DNA of 64,000 nt. It comes from Carbonactinospora thermoautotrophica. Lineage in GTDB: Bacteria > Actinomycetota > Actinomycetes > Streptomycetales > Carbonactinosporaceae. Location: the NCBI RefSeq assembly GCF_001543895.1, contig NZ_JYIJ01000016.1, positions 310,001 through 374,000 on the forward strand, written 5' to 3'. This document shows, in pieces, positions 49,542 through 57,960 of the stretch. The notes under the pieces were generated by a model. The model was not told the DNA's origin and ran no database searches. It saw only the letters and a program-made list of their open reading frames with translations. Numbering within the stretch: the first letter of the stretch is position 1; each line of letters begins with the position of its first letter. A program made the position numbers and the translations under genes.

Positions 49542-49861
49542 GGTTTCACCCGCTCAGGAGGTGACGCGTCGAAGGCGTGCGGTAGTCCTTCCAGAATCCC
49601 ACGCCTGGGCCGGTGGCGTTTCCGGCGAGGTGGCCGAGGCGCCTGAGCCGAGCGCGGCAGGGTGGCGCCCGGGCCCTGCTCCAAGCCGGCGCGCAGGTCG
49701 TCCGGGCCCCGGGCGATGGACAGGCCGGCGGGCGGAGAAGCAGGCAGAACCGCCCCAATACAGCGAATGATCAACGCGAATGAAGAAAAAGTCGGAATTT
49801 AATTCGGCAAACTGTGCAAATCTCTTGCGAATCATCGGACAAACCGGCCAAGCTGGTCGCC
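49542..49861. other. Divergent region upstream of YceI and Lrp genes
   Basis: About 320 bp. The 80 bp before the Lrp gene are markedly AT-rich and include GAATT-T-AATTC (49795-49805), a plausible Lrp-type autoregulatory half-site. The rest shows no supported gene. Confidence 0.4.
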
Positions 49862-50350
49862 GTGCCGAATAACGCACCGCACGAGTTGGACACCGTCGAC
49901 TGGGCGATCCTGCGCACCCTGGCGTTCGACGGCCGCATCCCCAACAGCGCGCTTGCCGAGGCCGTGGGCGTGGCACCGTCGACGTGCCTGGCACGCGTCC
50001 GATCCCTGCGGGAGCGCGGGGTGATTCGCGGCTTTCACGCCGACATCGACCTGGCCGCCCTCGGGCTGCCGTTGCAGGCGCTCATCGCGGTACGGCTGCA
50101 CTCCCACAACCGGGAGGAGGTGGACGCCTTCCGGACGAGGGCGCTCGGGCTACCCGGCGTGCTGTCGGTGTTCCACGTGGCCGGCGTCGACGACTACCTG
50201 CTGCACGTGGCCGCGGCCAGCCCGGACGCACTGCGGGACTTCGTGCTCGACTACCTGACCGGGCACCCGGTCGTCCAGCACGCGCAGACCAGTCTGATCT
50301 TCGAACACGTCCGGGGATCCGCCCCGTTCCAGCCGCCAGCCGGCGGCTGA
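49862..50350 (+). CDS. Lrp/AsnC family transcriptional regulator
   Basis: A 162-aa protein with an N-terminal helix-turn-helix (LDTVDWAILRTLAFDGRIPN, then NSALAEAVGVAPSTCLARVR) and a C-terminal RAM effector domain (GLPGVLSVFHVAGVDDYLLHV). These regulators bind amino acids or related metabolites and often control a neighbouring gene. GTG 49862 is chosen at the conserved N-terminus. The AT-rich region upstream is the likely autoregulatory site. Its target is not obvious from the neighbours. Confidence 0.93.
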   Translation: MPNNAPHELDTVDWAILRTLAFDGRIPNSALAEAVGVAPSTCLARVRSLRERGVIRGFHADIDLAALGLPLQALIAVRLHSHNREEVDAFRTRALGLPGVLSVFHVAGVDDYLLHVAAASPDALRDFVLDYLTGHPVVQHAQTSLIFEHVRGSAPFQPPAGG

Positions 50351-50542
50351 GGCCGCGGCGCGGCGAGCCGGGCCGGCGCGGGCGGCGAGCGCCACCAGAC
50401 CCCGCCGTCCACCGGGCAGGCGGCGACCTTCGCCGTCCCCAGCGCCCGGAACAGCTTGGCGACGGGCGACGACGGCAGGCCCGGGTCGACCGCAGGACCG
50501 GCGCGGCCGGTCGGGCGAGGACGGCCGCGGCGAGGCGTGCGG

Positions 50543-51118
50543 TTATTGGTCGGTCTCGTCGGACCACTCCAGCCCCTGCGCGGCGGCCACCCCGTCGAGG
50601 TAGCCGCGGGCGCGCTCGGTGCGCGGGTACTTGGCGAGCAACGCCCAGAACTTCGGGCCGTGCCCGGGCACGAGCAGGTGGGCGAGCTCGTGCAGCAGCA
50701 CGTAGTCGATCACGTACTGGGGCATGCCGTACAGCCGCCGAGACAGGCGGATGGACCGGTCGGCCGGGGTGCACGAGCCCCAGCGGGAGAACTGGTTGCC
50801 GACCCACCGCACGCTCGCCGGCTGGGCACGCCCGTCCAGGTAGCGGGCGGACAGCTCCCGCGCCCGGCGCAGCAAGGCGGCGTCGCTCGGGCGCCGACGC
50901 TTCTCCTGCGCGGCAAGGCGCTCGAGCATGACCTTGACCCAGCGGGCCTCCTCCGCCCGGCTCATCCGCGCCGGGATCAGCACGATGACGCGGTCCCCGT
51001 CCCGGTAGGCCGACACGGTGCGGCGCCGCCGGGCGCTGCGGCGCACCTCGACGGCTGGATGCGCGTTGCGGCCGCCCCCTGGCTGGATGCCGAGGTCAGC
51101 CCCGCTTTCGAGGGCCAC
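50543..51118 (-). CDS. YgjP-like (DUF45) metallopeptidase-domain protein
   Basis: A 191-aa protein of the M48/YgjP-like group. The zinc-binding motif is LLHELAHLLVPGHGPKFW (HELAH plus a downstream histidine), preceded by FSRWGSCTPADRSIRLSRRL, a DUF45 signature. The N-terminal strands RRSARRRRTVSAYRDGDRV match the family. The first 20 residues are not conserved-looking, and translation may start later than GTG 51118. Probably an intracellular protease; substrates unknown. Confidence 0.88.
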   Translation of the reverse strand: MALESGADLGIQPGGGRNAHPAVEVRRSARRRRTVSAYRDGDRVIVLIPARMSRAEEARWVKVMLERLAAQEKRRRPSDAALLRRARELSARYLDGRAQPASVRWVGNQFSRWGSCTPADRSIRLSRRLYGMPQYVIDYVLLHELAHLLVPGHGPKFWALLAKYPRTERARGYLDGVAAAQGLEWSDETDQ

Positions 51119-51316
51119 AGCAAGACGCTACCGCGATTCCGTTCGGACCACCCAGCCGGATCCGTGGGACCGGGTAACGCACCGGGTGCGAGCACCGCGA
51201 GGGTCATCACACTCCGATTTACCTGCCAGGCTCAATCATCCATCGATCTTTACATAGATAGATATTGCGTCTAACTTTCGTACAAGAATCGCTCATCTGT
51301 ATAGCAGGAGGCGCAC

Positions 51317-53368
51317 GTGTCCGACGGCAGGGCCGTGGCGACGTCCGGAGTCTCCCCGGTGCTCAGCGAGGCGGAAGCGCAGGCAGTGCGCCGCGGCGTG
51401 CCCGATCCCGGGATCCCCCTACCCAGGGTCGCGGTGCCCACGGTCGCGCTGTTCGTCGCTTCCCTGGCGGTGTGGGTGCTCGCCACGTGGCTGGCGGCCA
51501 CGCACGCCTCACCGTGGCTGACCATCCCGTTGCACGCGCTGGTCACCTTCACGATGTTCACCGTGCTGCACGAGGCCACGCACCATGCTGCCGGCCGCCT
51601 GACGTGGGTCAACGAGTTGCTCGGGCGGCTGTCGCTGCCGTTCGTGGCTTGCTACGGGAGCTTCGGGATGGTCCGGTACATCCACATCGAGCACCATCGC
51701 AACACCAACGAGGACATCCGAACCGACCCGGACGCGTGGACGAGCCACGGGCCAGCGTTCCAGTTGCCCCTCCGGTGGCTCACCATCGACTTCTGGTACG
51801 CCGCGTTCTGGCTGTCCCGGATCCGCCGCCGGCCACGACGCGAGGTGGTGGAGACGCTGGTCCTGGTCGCGGGGAGCGCAGCCGGGCTGGTGGTCGCGAT
51901 CGCATCAGGTCACCTGTGGGAACTCGCGGTGCTCTACCTCGTGCCGCAGCGGATCGGACTCTTCGTACTGGCGTGGTGGTTCGACTGGCTGCCGCATCAC
52001 GACCTGCCGTACACCGCGAAGCAGGACCGGTTCCGCTCCACCCGCGTGCGGGTCGGCCTGGAATGGCTGCTGACACCGATGATGCTGTACCAGAACTACC
52101 ACCTGGTGCACCACCTGCACCCGGCCATCCCCTTCTACCGCTACATCACGGCGTGGCAGCGCAACCAGGACGTCTACCTCGCCCACGAGGTGCCCATCGC
52201 GACCGCCTGGGGCCGTGAGCTGACCGCCTCGGAGTACCGCGCGTGGCGCCGGCTGACCTCGTCCTTCTACGCCGAGGACGCCGTTGAGCCAGCCGCCGCG
52301 GCGCGGCGCGGCCGGTTCCACCGGCTGACGGTGTCCGACGTCCGGCGGCTGACCCCGGACGCCGTCTCGATCAGCTTCGACATACCGCGGCACCTGCGCG
52401 AGGAGTACCGCTTCAAGCCCGGCCAGCACCTGACGCTGCGTGCCGAGATCGACGGCCGCGAGGTCCGACGCACGTACTCGATCTGCACCGCGGCGACCTC
52501 CGACCTGGTGCGGATCGCGGTCAAGCGCGTCCCGGGCGGGGTGTTCTCCACTCACCTCTGCGAGCGGGTCGGCGTGGGTGACGTGCTCGAGGTCATGCCG
52601 CCGGCCGGCCGGTTCACCCTGGTCCCGGCCGAGGGGAACGCCAAGCACTACGTGGGCATCGCGGCGGGCAGCGGCATCACACCCGTCATCTCCATGCTCA
52701 GCACCGCGCTGCTGGTGGAGGACGGCAGCCGCTTCACCCTGCTCTACGGCAACCGCACCGCGGAGTCGATCATGTTCCGGGACGAGCTGGAGATGCTCGT
52801 CCGGCAGTTCGAAGGACGGCTGCGCGTCGTGCACTTCCTCTCCGGCGACGAGGCCCGCCACACGCCGTCGACCGGTTTCGAGGAGGTGGTGCCGGGCCGC
52901 ATCGACCCGGAGAAGCTGACCTCGCTGCTGCGCGGCCGGCTCGCCCCGGACAAGGTCGACGACTGGTTCCTGTGCGGCCCCCAAGACCTGGTGGACCAGA
53001 CCAGGGAGTTGCTCCTCGCGCACGGGGTCGCAGCCGAAAAGGTGCACGTCGAGCTGTTCCACACGGTGAGCCGGACTCGCGCCATCGGGCGAACCAGCGC
53101 CATCACGGCCACGATCGACGGTCGCCGCGCCAGCGTGACCTCCGAAGGCACCGAGTCCGTGCTGGAAGCCGTGCTGCGTTCGGGCGCGGATGCGCCGTAC
53201 GCGTGCATGGGCGGCGCCTGCGGCACATGCCGGGCCAAGGTGCTCCGCGGCACGGTGGACATGGAACTCAACTACGCGCTGAGCGAGGCCGAGGTCCACG
53301 CGGGGTACGTGCTCACCTGCCAGTCCCGGCCCACCAGTGAGCGCCTCGACGTCGACTACGACGCCTGA
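51317..53368 (+). CDS. Self-contained desaturase/hydroxylase fused to ferredoxin reductase and 2Fe-2S ferredoxin
   Basis: A 683-aa multidomain protein. Residues about 40-320 form a membrane fatty-acid-desaturase/hydroxylase domain with three His boxes: HEATHH (from residue 85), HIEHH (123) and HLVHHLHP (262). Residues about 335-570 form an FNR module with RRTYSICTA and the NAD-binding GIAAGSGITPVISML and FLCGPQD. Residues about 590-683 are a plant-type ferredoxin with CMGGACGTC (Cys630, 635, 638) and a final cysteine near 668. All electron-transfer parts are in one chain, so it should work with NAD(P)H and oxygen alone. GTG 51317 has AGGAGG 5 nt upstream. Substrate unknown (acyl chain, alkane or carotenoid-like). 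Confidence 0.92.
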   Translation: MSDGRAVATSGVSPVLSEAEAQAVRRGVPDPGIPLPRVAVPTVALFVASLAVWVLATWLAATHASPWLTIPLHALVTFTMFTVLHEATHHAAGRLTWVNELLGRLSLPFVACYGSFGMVRYIHIEHHRNTNEDIRTDPDAWTSHGPAFQLPLRWLTIDFWYAAFWLSRIRRRPRREVVETLVLVAGSAAGLVVAIASGHLWELAVLYLVPQRIGLFVLAWWFDWLPHHDLPYTAKQDRFRSTRVRVGLEWLLTPMMLYQNYHLVHHLHPAIPFYRYITAWQRNQDVYLAHEVPIATAWGRELTASEYRAWRRLTSSFYAEDAVEPAAAARRGRFHRLTVSDVRRLTPDAVSISFDIPRHLREEYRFKPGQHLTLRAEIDGREVRRTYSICTAATSDLVRIAVKRVPGGVFSTHLCERVGVGDVLEVMPPAGRFTLVPAEGNAKHYVGIAAGSGITPVISMLSTALLVEDGSRFTLLYGNRTAESIMFRDELEMLVRQFEGRLRVVHFLSGDEARHTPSTGFEEVVPGRIDPEKLTSLLRGRLAPDKVDDWFLCGPQDLVDQTRELLLAHGVAAEKVHVELFHTVSRTRAIGRTSAITATIDGRRASVTSEGTESVLEAVLRSGADAPYACMGGACGTCRAKVLRGTVDMELNYALSEAEVHAGYVLTCQSRPTSERLDVDYDA

Positions 53369-53380
53369 GGAGGCCACACG

Positions 53381-53400
53381 CTGGCCCCGCGCGGGGCCAG
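53381..53400 (+). terminator. Perfect-palindrome terminator after the desaturase fusion
   Basis: A 20-bp perfect palindrome (CTGGCCCCGC/GCGGGGCCAG) starts 12 bp after the stop codon. There is no U-tract, which is common in this group. Confidence 0.75.
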
Positions 53401-53812
53401 CCGCCACGACATCCGGTCACCTCCGCCCACAGCGCGAGCGGGGCGTCAGCGGCTGCGATCCACGATCCGCGGAGGTCCGCTCGTCACGCCGTGGAACCGC
53501 CTATCCGCTCGCCGCCGTGGACGCGGCGGCCACCTCGCCGACGACGACCGGGCTTCGGCTACACGAAGCCGCGCGTCGACCACCGCCTGGGGAGGACGCG
53601 GATCGGCTGTTGCGGCGCCCGGTTGCACCCGGCAAGCGGATTCGCCCGACTTCGCCCGCTGCCTGAATTGTCCAGAGATGGGCGATGAAACGTTGACTCG
53701 GCATGTACCGCGCCCGTACGTTCGGTGTATCGAAGCCCTCGCGCAGGGGCGTCCATTCGCAAGGGGAAGGCGAGTGGCCGCTACTCCGGGGGCTTCGGCC
53801 TTCGCTACCGGA
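53401..53812. other. Gene-poor region before the convergent enoyl-CoA hydratase gene
   Basis: About 410 bp. I find no supported gene. The part near 53640-53760 is slightly less GC-rich but contains no clear repeat or site. Confidence 0.35.
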
Positions 53813-54613
53813 TCAGCGCCCGGAGAAACGCGGCCGCCGCTTCTCCCGCTGCGCCCGCAGGCCCTCGTGCAGGTCCTCCGTCGCCAGCGTCACCGGCTGC
53901 GCCAGCGCCTCCCAGCGCAGTGCGTCCTCCAGCGAGGCATGCCCGCCGTTCGCGAGCGCCACCTTGGTGAGCCGGGTCGCGATCGGCGCCATGCCCGCCA
54001 CCCGCTCGGCGACGCCCACGACCTCGTCCAGCAGCTTCTCGCCCGGGAAGACGCGGTTGACCAGCCCCAGGCCGACCGCCTCCGTGCCCGTGACCGCACG
54101 GCCGGTGAGCAGCAGTTCGCGCGCGACCGCCAGGCCGGCGACCTCGGGCAGCAGCCACGTGGCGGCCATGCCCGGGTGCAGGCCAAGGGCGGTGAACGGG
54201 ACCGCGATCTTCGCGTCCTCAGCCGCGTAGCGCAGGTCGCAGGCGAGCGCCAGGCACGCGCCGGCCCCGACGGCCGGCCCGTTGATCGCGGCGATCGTCG
54301 GCACCTCCAGATCCCGGATCGACAGCCACGTCCGGTAGAAGGGCAGCATCCGGTCGCGGAGCTGGTCGACGGTGGCATCGGGCTCCGAACCGATCCAGCC
54401 GGTGTCGCCGCCGGAGCAGAACGCGGTGCCGGCACCGGTCACGACCACGCACCGCACCGACCGGTCGCTGCGCAGCTCGTCCATCAGCCGGCGCCACGAT
54501 TCGGTCATCGGAGCGGACATGGCGTTGCGCCGCTCGGGTAGATCCAGCGTTACCAGCACGATGCCGCTGTCACGGCGGTCGACACGCAGATGCTCCAGGG
54601 CCAGTTCAGTCAT
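53813..54613 (-). CDS. Enoyl-CoA hydratase/isomerase family protein
   Basis: A 266-aa crotonase-fold protein. The oxyanion-hole segments are GAGTAFCSGGDTGWIG and AINGPAVGAGACLALACDLRYA. Other features are the substrate segment PFTALGLHPGMAATWLLPEVAG, where a glutamate expected of true hydratases is not obvious, and GLVNRVFPGEKLLDE. It could be a hydratase, isomerase or decarboxylase acting on acyl-CoA; the function is unassigned. ATG 54613 aligns with the family start; upstream in-frame sequence overlaps the DUF5679 gene. Confidence 0.92.
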   Translation of the reverse strand: MTELALEHLRVDRRDSGIVLVTLDLPERRNAMSAPMTESWRRLMDELRSDRSVRCVVVTGAGTAFCSGGDTGWIGSEPDATVDQLRDRMLPFYRTWLSIRDLEVPTIAAINGPAVGAGACLALACDLRYAAEDAKIAVPFTALGLHPGMAATWLLPEVAGLAVARELLLTGRAVTGTEAVGLGLVNRVFPGEKLLDEVVGVAERVAGMAPIATRLTKVALANGGHASLEDALRWEALAQPVTLATEDLHEGLRAQREKRRPRFSGR

Positions 54614-54802
54614 GCCCCGGAGGGTAGCGGGTGGATCGCGCGGGCGTGTCGGCCGGTAGCGGGTACGGGTACCACGGAGCGACCGGGTGCGCCGGGCCTC
54701 GGGGCCGCGTCGAGCGACATCCGCGCATCGGGTGCGCCAACGGGGCACGAGCTGCCGCAGAGGAACGGCGGCCGGCACGGCATGGAGATCGAGGAGGACC
54801 CG

Positions 54803-54961
54803 ATGGCCGAGACGTACGAGGGCGAGGCCTACTGCGTCAAGTGCAAGGAGAAGCGTGAATTCAAGGGAGAGGTCAAGGTCACCGAGTCCGGGCGGCGCAT
54901 GGCCCAAGGGACCTGCCCCGTCTGCGGCACCAAGTTGAACCGCATCCTGGGAAAGGCTTGA
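54803..54961 (+). CDS. DUF5679 zinc-ribbon small protein
   Basis: A 52-aa protein with two cysteine pairs, AYCVKCKEKREF and GTCPVCGTKLNRILG, forming a probable zinc ribbon. It matches the DUF5679 family, always found in this neighbourhood of actinobacterial genomes as I recall. ATG 54803 has GAGGAGG upstream. Function unknown; it resembles ribosomal or nucleic-acid binding ribbons. Confidence 0.9.
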   Translation: MAETYEGEAYCVKCKEKREFKGEVKVTESGRRMAQGTCPVCGTKLNRILGKA

Positions 54962-55189
54962 GCACTGGTCACACCCGGGAGGCGGCCAGCGCTAGCGAGC
55001 GCGGTCCCGCGGTCTTGCGTCCGGTCTCCCGGCGCGTCTCCGGCATGCCCGGTCCGACCGCCGCAGCCCGGGTATTGGTTTTCCACAGGTTGTCCACAGG
55101 TTGCCCGAGGCTGTGGACAACGAGTGCGGCGATTCCGGGGAATATGCGAGGCTTCCCGTGATCCGTCCGCGACGAGCTGGGAGGCAGCT

Positions 55190-56278
55190 ATGCGGCCCAC
55201 CCTCAAGCCTGGACTGCGCCGTTTCTGGCGCGACCAGAGCACGTTCCAGATCGGTCTGGACCCCGACCGCGCCGTCCTGGTCACGGGCGCCGACGCGGGA
55301 GCCTGGAAGTTCGTCTCCGCACTGGACGGTACCCGGGACCGGGACGCCGTCCTGGCGATGGCGCGCCGACACGGCATCCGCAAGGCGCACGCGGCGGCGT
55401 TGCTCGACGAGCTGACCGCCAAGGGCCTGCTCGATGACGCGACCACCGACAGCTCCGTCCTGCAGCGGCTGTCCCTGGACGAACGGGACCGGCTCCGGCC
55501 CGACCTGGCGGCGATCTCGCTCCAGTCCGGCCGGCCGGACGCGGGTCTGGGCGTGCTGCAGCAGCGCCGCTCGGCCGTCGTGGAGGTGCACGGCTGCGGC
55601 CGGGTCGGGGCGTCCGTCGCCCGGCTGCTCGCCGCGGCGGGCGTCGGCTGCGTGGTGCCCCGGGACGACGCGCTGGTCCGGCCGGACGACCTCGCGCCTG
55701 CCGGGCACGGCTCCCGTGACCGTGGAGCCACCCGCGAGCGTGCCCTGGCCCGGGCGCTCCAAGCTGAGTTTCCGACCGTGTCGACCCGCCTCCCCCGCGG
55801 CAAGCGCCTGCCGGACCTGGTGATCCTGGCCCCCGCTGACACCCTCGAAGCCGCCGATCGGGACGTGTTCCTACGCCAGGGTGTCCCCCATCTGTACGCC
55901 CGGGTACGCGAGACCCGTGGCCTCGTCGGTCCGCTTGTTCTCCCTGGACGCAGCTCGTGCCAGCGCTGTCACGACCATCACATGACGGATCGGGATCCGG
56001 GCTGGCCGTACCTGGTGGCAGAGCTGGTCTCCCCTGCCAAGCGGTCCGTGGACGCCTGCGACGTCGTGCTCGCGACCATGGTGGCCGCGCACACCGCGCT
56101 CCAGGCCCTCGCGTTCCTCCAGGGCGAGATTCCCTCGTCGGTCGACAGCATGTGGGAGATCACGTTGCCGGACGGCGTGATGTACCAGCGAACCTGGGGC
56201 CCGCATCCTCGCTGCGGCTGCGTATGGCCTGCCGCCCGCGTCAGCGGAGAAGCCGCGTTGGCGGCAGATGCGGCGTGA
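55190..56278 (+). CDS. TOMM-type E1-like (ThiF/YcaO-partner) protein
   Basis: A 362-aa protein of the TOMM precursor leader-peptide-binding/cyclodehydratase group. The N-terminus (about 1-90, LKPGLRRFWRDQSTFQIGLD) looks like a RiPP leader-peptide-binding winged helix. A ThiF-like Rossmann region follows (VEVHGCGRVGASVARLLAAA). Cysteine pairs SCQRCHDHH and PRCGCVWP would bind zinc. No YcaO or precursor peptide gene is in the window. It lies between DUF5679 and the ABC1 kinase as in other actinobacteria, suggesting a conserved housekeeping-like role. ATG 55190 with GGGAGG upstream. Confidence 0.82.
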   Translation: MRPTLKPGLRRFWRDQSTFQIGLDPDRAVLVTGADAGAWKFVSALDGTRDRDAVLAMARRHGIRKAHAAALLDELTAKGLLDDATTDSSVLQRLSLDERDRLRPDLAAISLQSGRPDAGLGVLQQRRSAVVEVHGCGRVGASVARLLAAAGVGCVVPRDDALVRPDDLAPAGHGSRDRGATRERALARALQAEFPTVSTRLPRGKRLPDLVILAPADTLEAADRDVFLRQGVPHLYARVRETRGLVGPLVLPGRSSCQRCHDHHMTDRDPGWPYLVAELVSPAKRSVDACDVVLATMVAAHTALQALAFLQGEIPSSVDSMWEITLPDGVMYQRTWGPHPRCGCVWPAARVSGEAALAADAA

Positions 56279-56361
56279 TCCGGTCTGAAGGGAGGCCCCG
56301 CTGTGGGCGGTTTCACACGGATCCACTTCGCTCAGGCGTTTTGATCAGCCAGAATGGGCTC

Positions 56362-57672
56362 GTGCTTGATCTCCCGCGCAAGGCGGTTACCAGGACGGCG
56401 AAACTCGCCACCCTGCCGCTTGGAGTGGCCGGACGGGCGACGATCGGATTGGGCAAACGCATCGGGGGCCGTCCCGCCGAGATCGTTGTGGCGGAGATCC
56501 AGCAGCGCACCGCCGAGCAGATCTTCCGTGTGCTGGGCGAGCTCAAGGGCGGGGCGATGAAGGTCGGCCAGGCACTGTCGATTTTCGAAGCGGCCCTGCC
56601 CGACGAAATCGCCGGTCCGTACCGGGCGGCGCTCACCCGCCTCCAGGAGGCCGCTCCCCCGCTGCCGGCCGCGGCGGTGCACAAGGTCCTGGCTGAGCAA
56701 CTGGGCGAGGACTGGCGCGATCTTTTCCGGGAATTCGACGACAGGCCGGCTGCGGCGGCCTCCATCGGGCAGGTCCATCGGGCCGTGTGGTCGGACGGCC
56801 GGGAGGTGGCGGTCAAGGTCCAGTACCCGGGCGCCGGCGCCGCCCTGATCTCAGACCTGAACCAGGTCGGGCGGCTGGGCCGCGTGTTCGGGGCGCTGAT
56901 CCCCGGGCTGGATGTCAAGCCGCTGGTCACAGAACTCAAGGCGCGGGTGACCGAGGAGCTGGACTACCAGCTGGAGGGGAAGTCCCAGGCCCAGTACGCG
57001 GAGGCGTACGCGGGCGACCCCGACATCGCCATCCCCTCGGTGGTCGCCGCGGCGGACCGGGTGCTGGTCACGGAATGGCTCGAGGGTACGCCGCTGTCAC
57101 GGATCATCGCCCAGGGCACGCGGGAGCAACGCGATCGAGCCGGGCATCTCCTGGTGAGGTTCCTGTTCTCAGGGCCGGCCCGCGCCGGCCTGCTGCACGC
57201 GGACCCGCATCCCGGCAACTTCCGGCTGCTGCCCGACGGGCGGCTTGGGGTACTGGACTTCGGCGCGGTAAACCGGCTCCCCGACGGGCTGCCGAAGCCG
57301 ATCGGGGTGGCCTTGCGGTTCGCGCTCGACGGCGACGCGGACGGCGTGCTGGAGGTGCTGCGCGAGGAGGGATTCGTCAAGCCGACGATCGAACTCCCCG
57401 CGCAGGAGCTGCTCGACTACCTGCTGCCCCTGATCGAGCCGGTGATGGTGGACGAGTTCACGTTCAGCCGGGCCTGGCTCCGGGCGCAGGCCGCCCGGAT
57501 GGGCGACCCTCGCTCGCCGGCCGCGAGCCTCGCCCTCCAGCTGAACCTGCCGCCGCCGTACCTGCTGATCTACCGCGTGACTCTCGGTGCGATCGGCGTC
57601 CTGTGCCAGCTCGAGGCACGCGCCCCCTACCGCGGCGAACTCGAAGCCTGGCTCCCCGGATTCGCCGACTGA
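56362..57672 (+). CDS. ABC1/UbiB/AarF-type atypical kinase
   Basis: A 436-aa ABC1 family protein. It carries the KxGQ motif (GGAMKVGQALS), the Ala-rich nucleotide loop AAAASIGQVHRA, the lysine VAVKVQYPG, the ExD motif EELDYQLE, the catalytic HADPHPGNF and the metal-binding LDFGAVNRL. It is an unusual, ATP-binding protein kinase-like fold linked to lipid or quinone metabolism. No quinone pathway gene is nearby; the position next to whiB7 is the same as Rv3197. GTG 56362 (VLDLPRKAV) matches the family N-terminus. Confidence 0.94.
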   Translation: MLDLPRKAVTRTAKLATLPLGVAGRATIGLGKRIGGRPAEIVVAEIQQRTAEQIFRVLGELKGGAMKVGQALSIFEAALPDEIAGPYRAALTRLQEAAPPLPAAAVHKVLAEQLGEDWRDLFREFDDRPAAAASIGQVHRAVWSDGREVAVKVQYPGAGAALISDLNQVGRLGRVFGALIPGLDVKPLVTELKARVTEELDYQLEGKSQAQYAEAYAGDPDIAIPSVVAAADRVLVTEWLEGTPLSRIIAQGTREQRDRAGHLLVRFLFSGPARAGLLHADPHPGNFRLLPDGRLGVLDFGAVNRLPDGLPKPIGVALRFALDGDADGVLEVLREEGFVKPTIELPAQELLDYLLPLIEPVMVDEFTFSRAWLRAQAARMGDPRSPAASLALQLNLPPPYLLIYRVTLGAIGVLCQLEARAPYRGELEAWLPGFAD

Positions 57673-57960
57673 ACCGCCACCAGCCCTGGCCGAGTCGGTT
57701 CTGGATGCCGTGCGGGTCTCGCGCGAGCGCCGCTCGCAGTGGTACCGCGGCCGGTCTTCCCCGCGCAGGGCGCCCAGAACGCTCGCCTCGGACCACGCGC
57801 GCCTTGGGTCGAGCGGCTGGTCCAGCGGAGCACGGCTCACCGGCTCCGCGACGGCACTGGCTCCGAGGGTCCGGGACACGGGACCGGGATGGGGCCGCAC
57901 GGCAGGCCGCGGGGCCAGGTCAGGCCGTGAGCAGGCCAGGGCTTGATCGTCAGGCGGAGC

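Noticed and set aside
50351-50542. A minus-strand stretch (LFRALGTAKVAACPVDGGV-like) with GC-rich third positions
   Set aside because: It has no start and breaks frame, overlapping the Lrp gene end; could be a remnant but cannot be supported.
55957-56361. Longer start for the ABC1 kinase
   Set aside because: The added codons overlap the TOMM-like gene in another frame and do not match the family.
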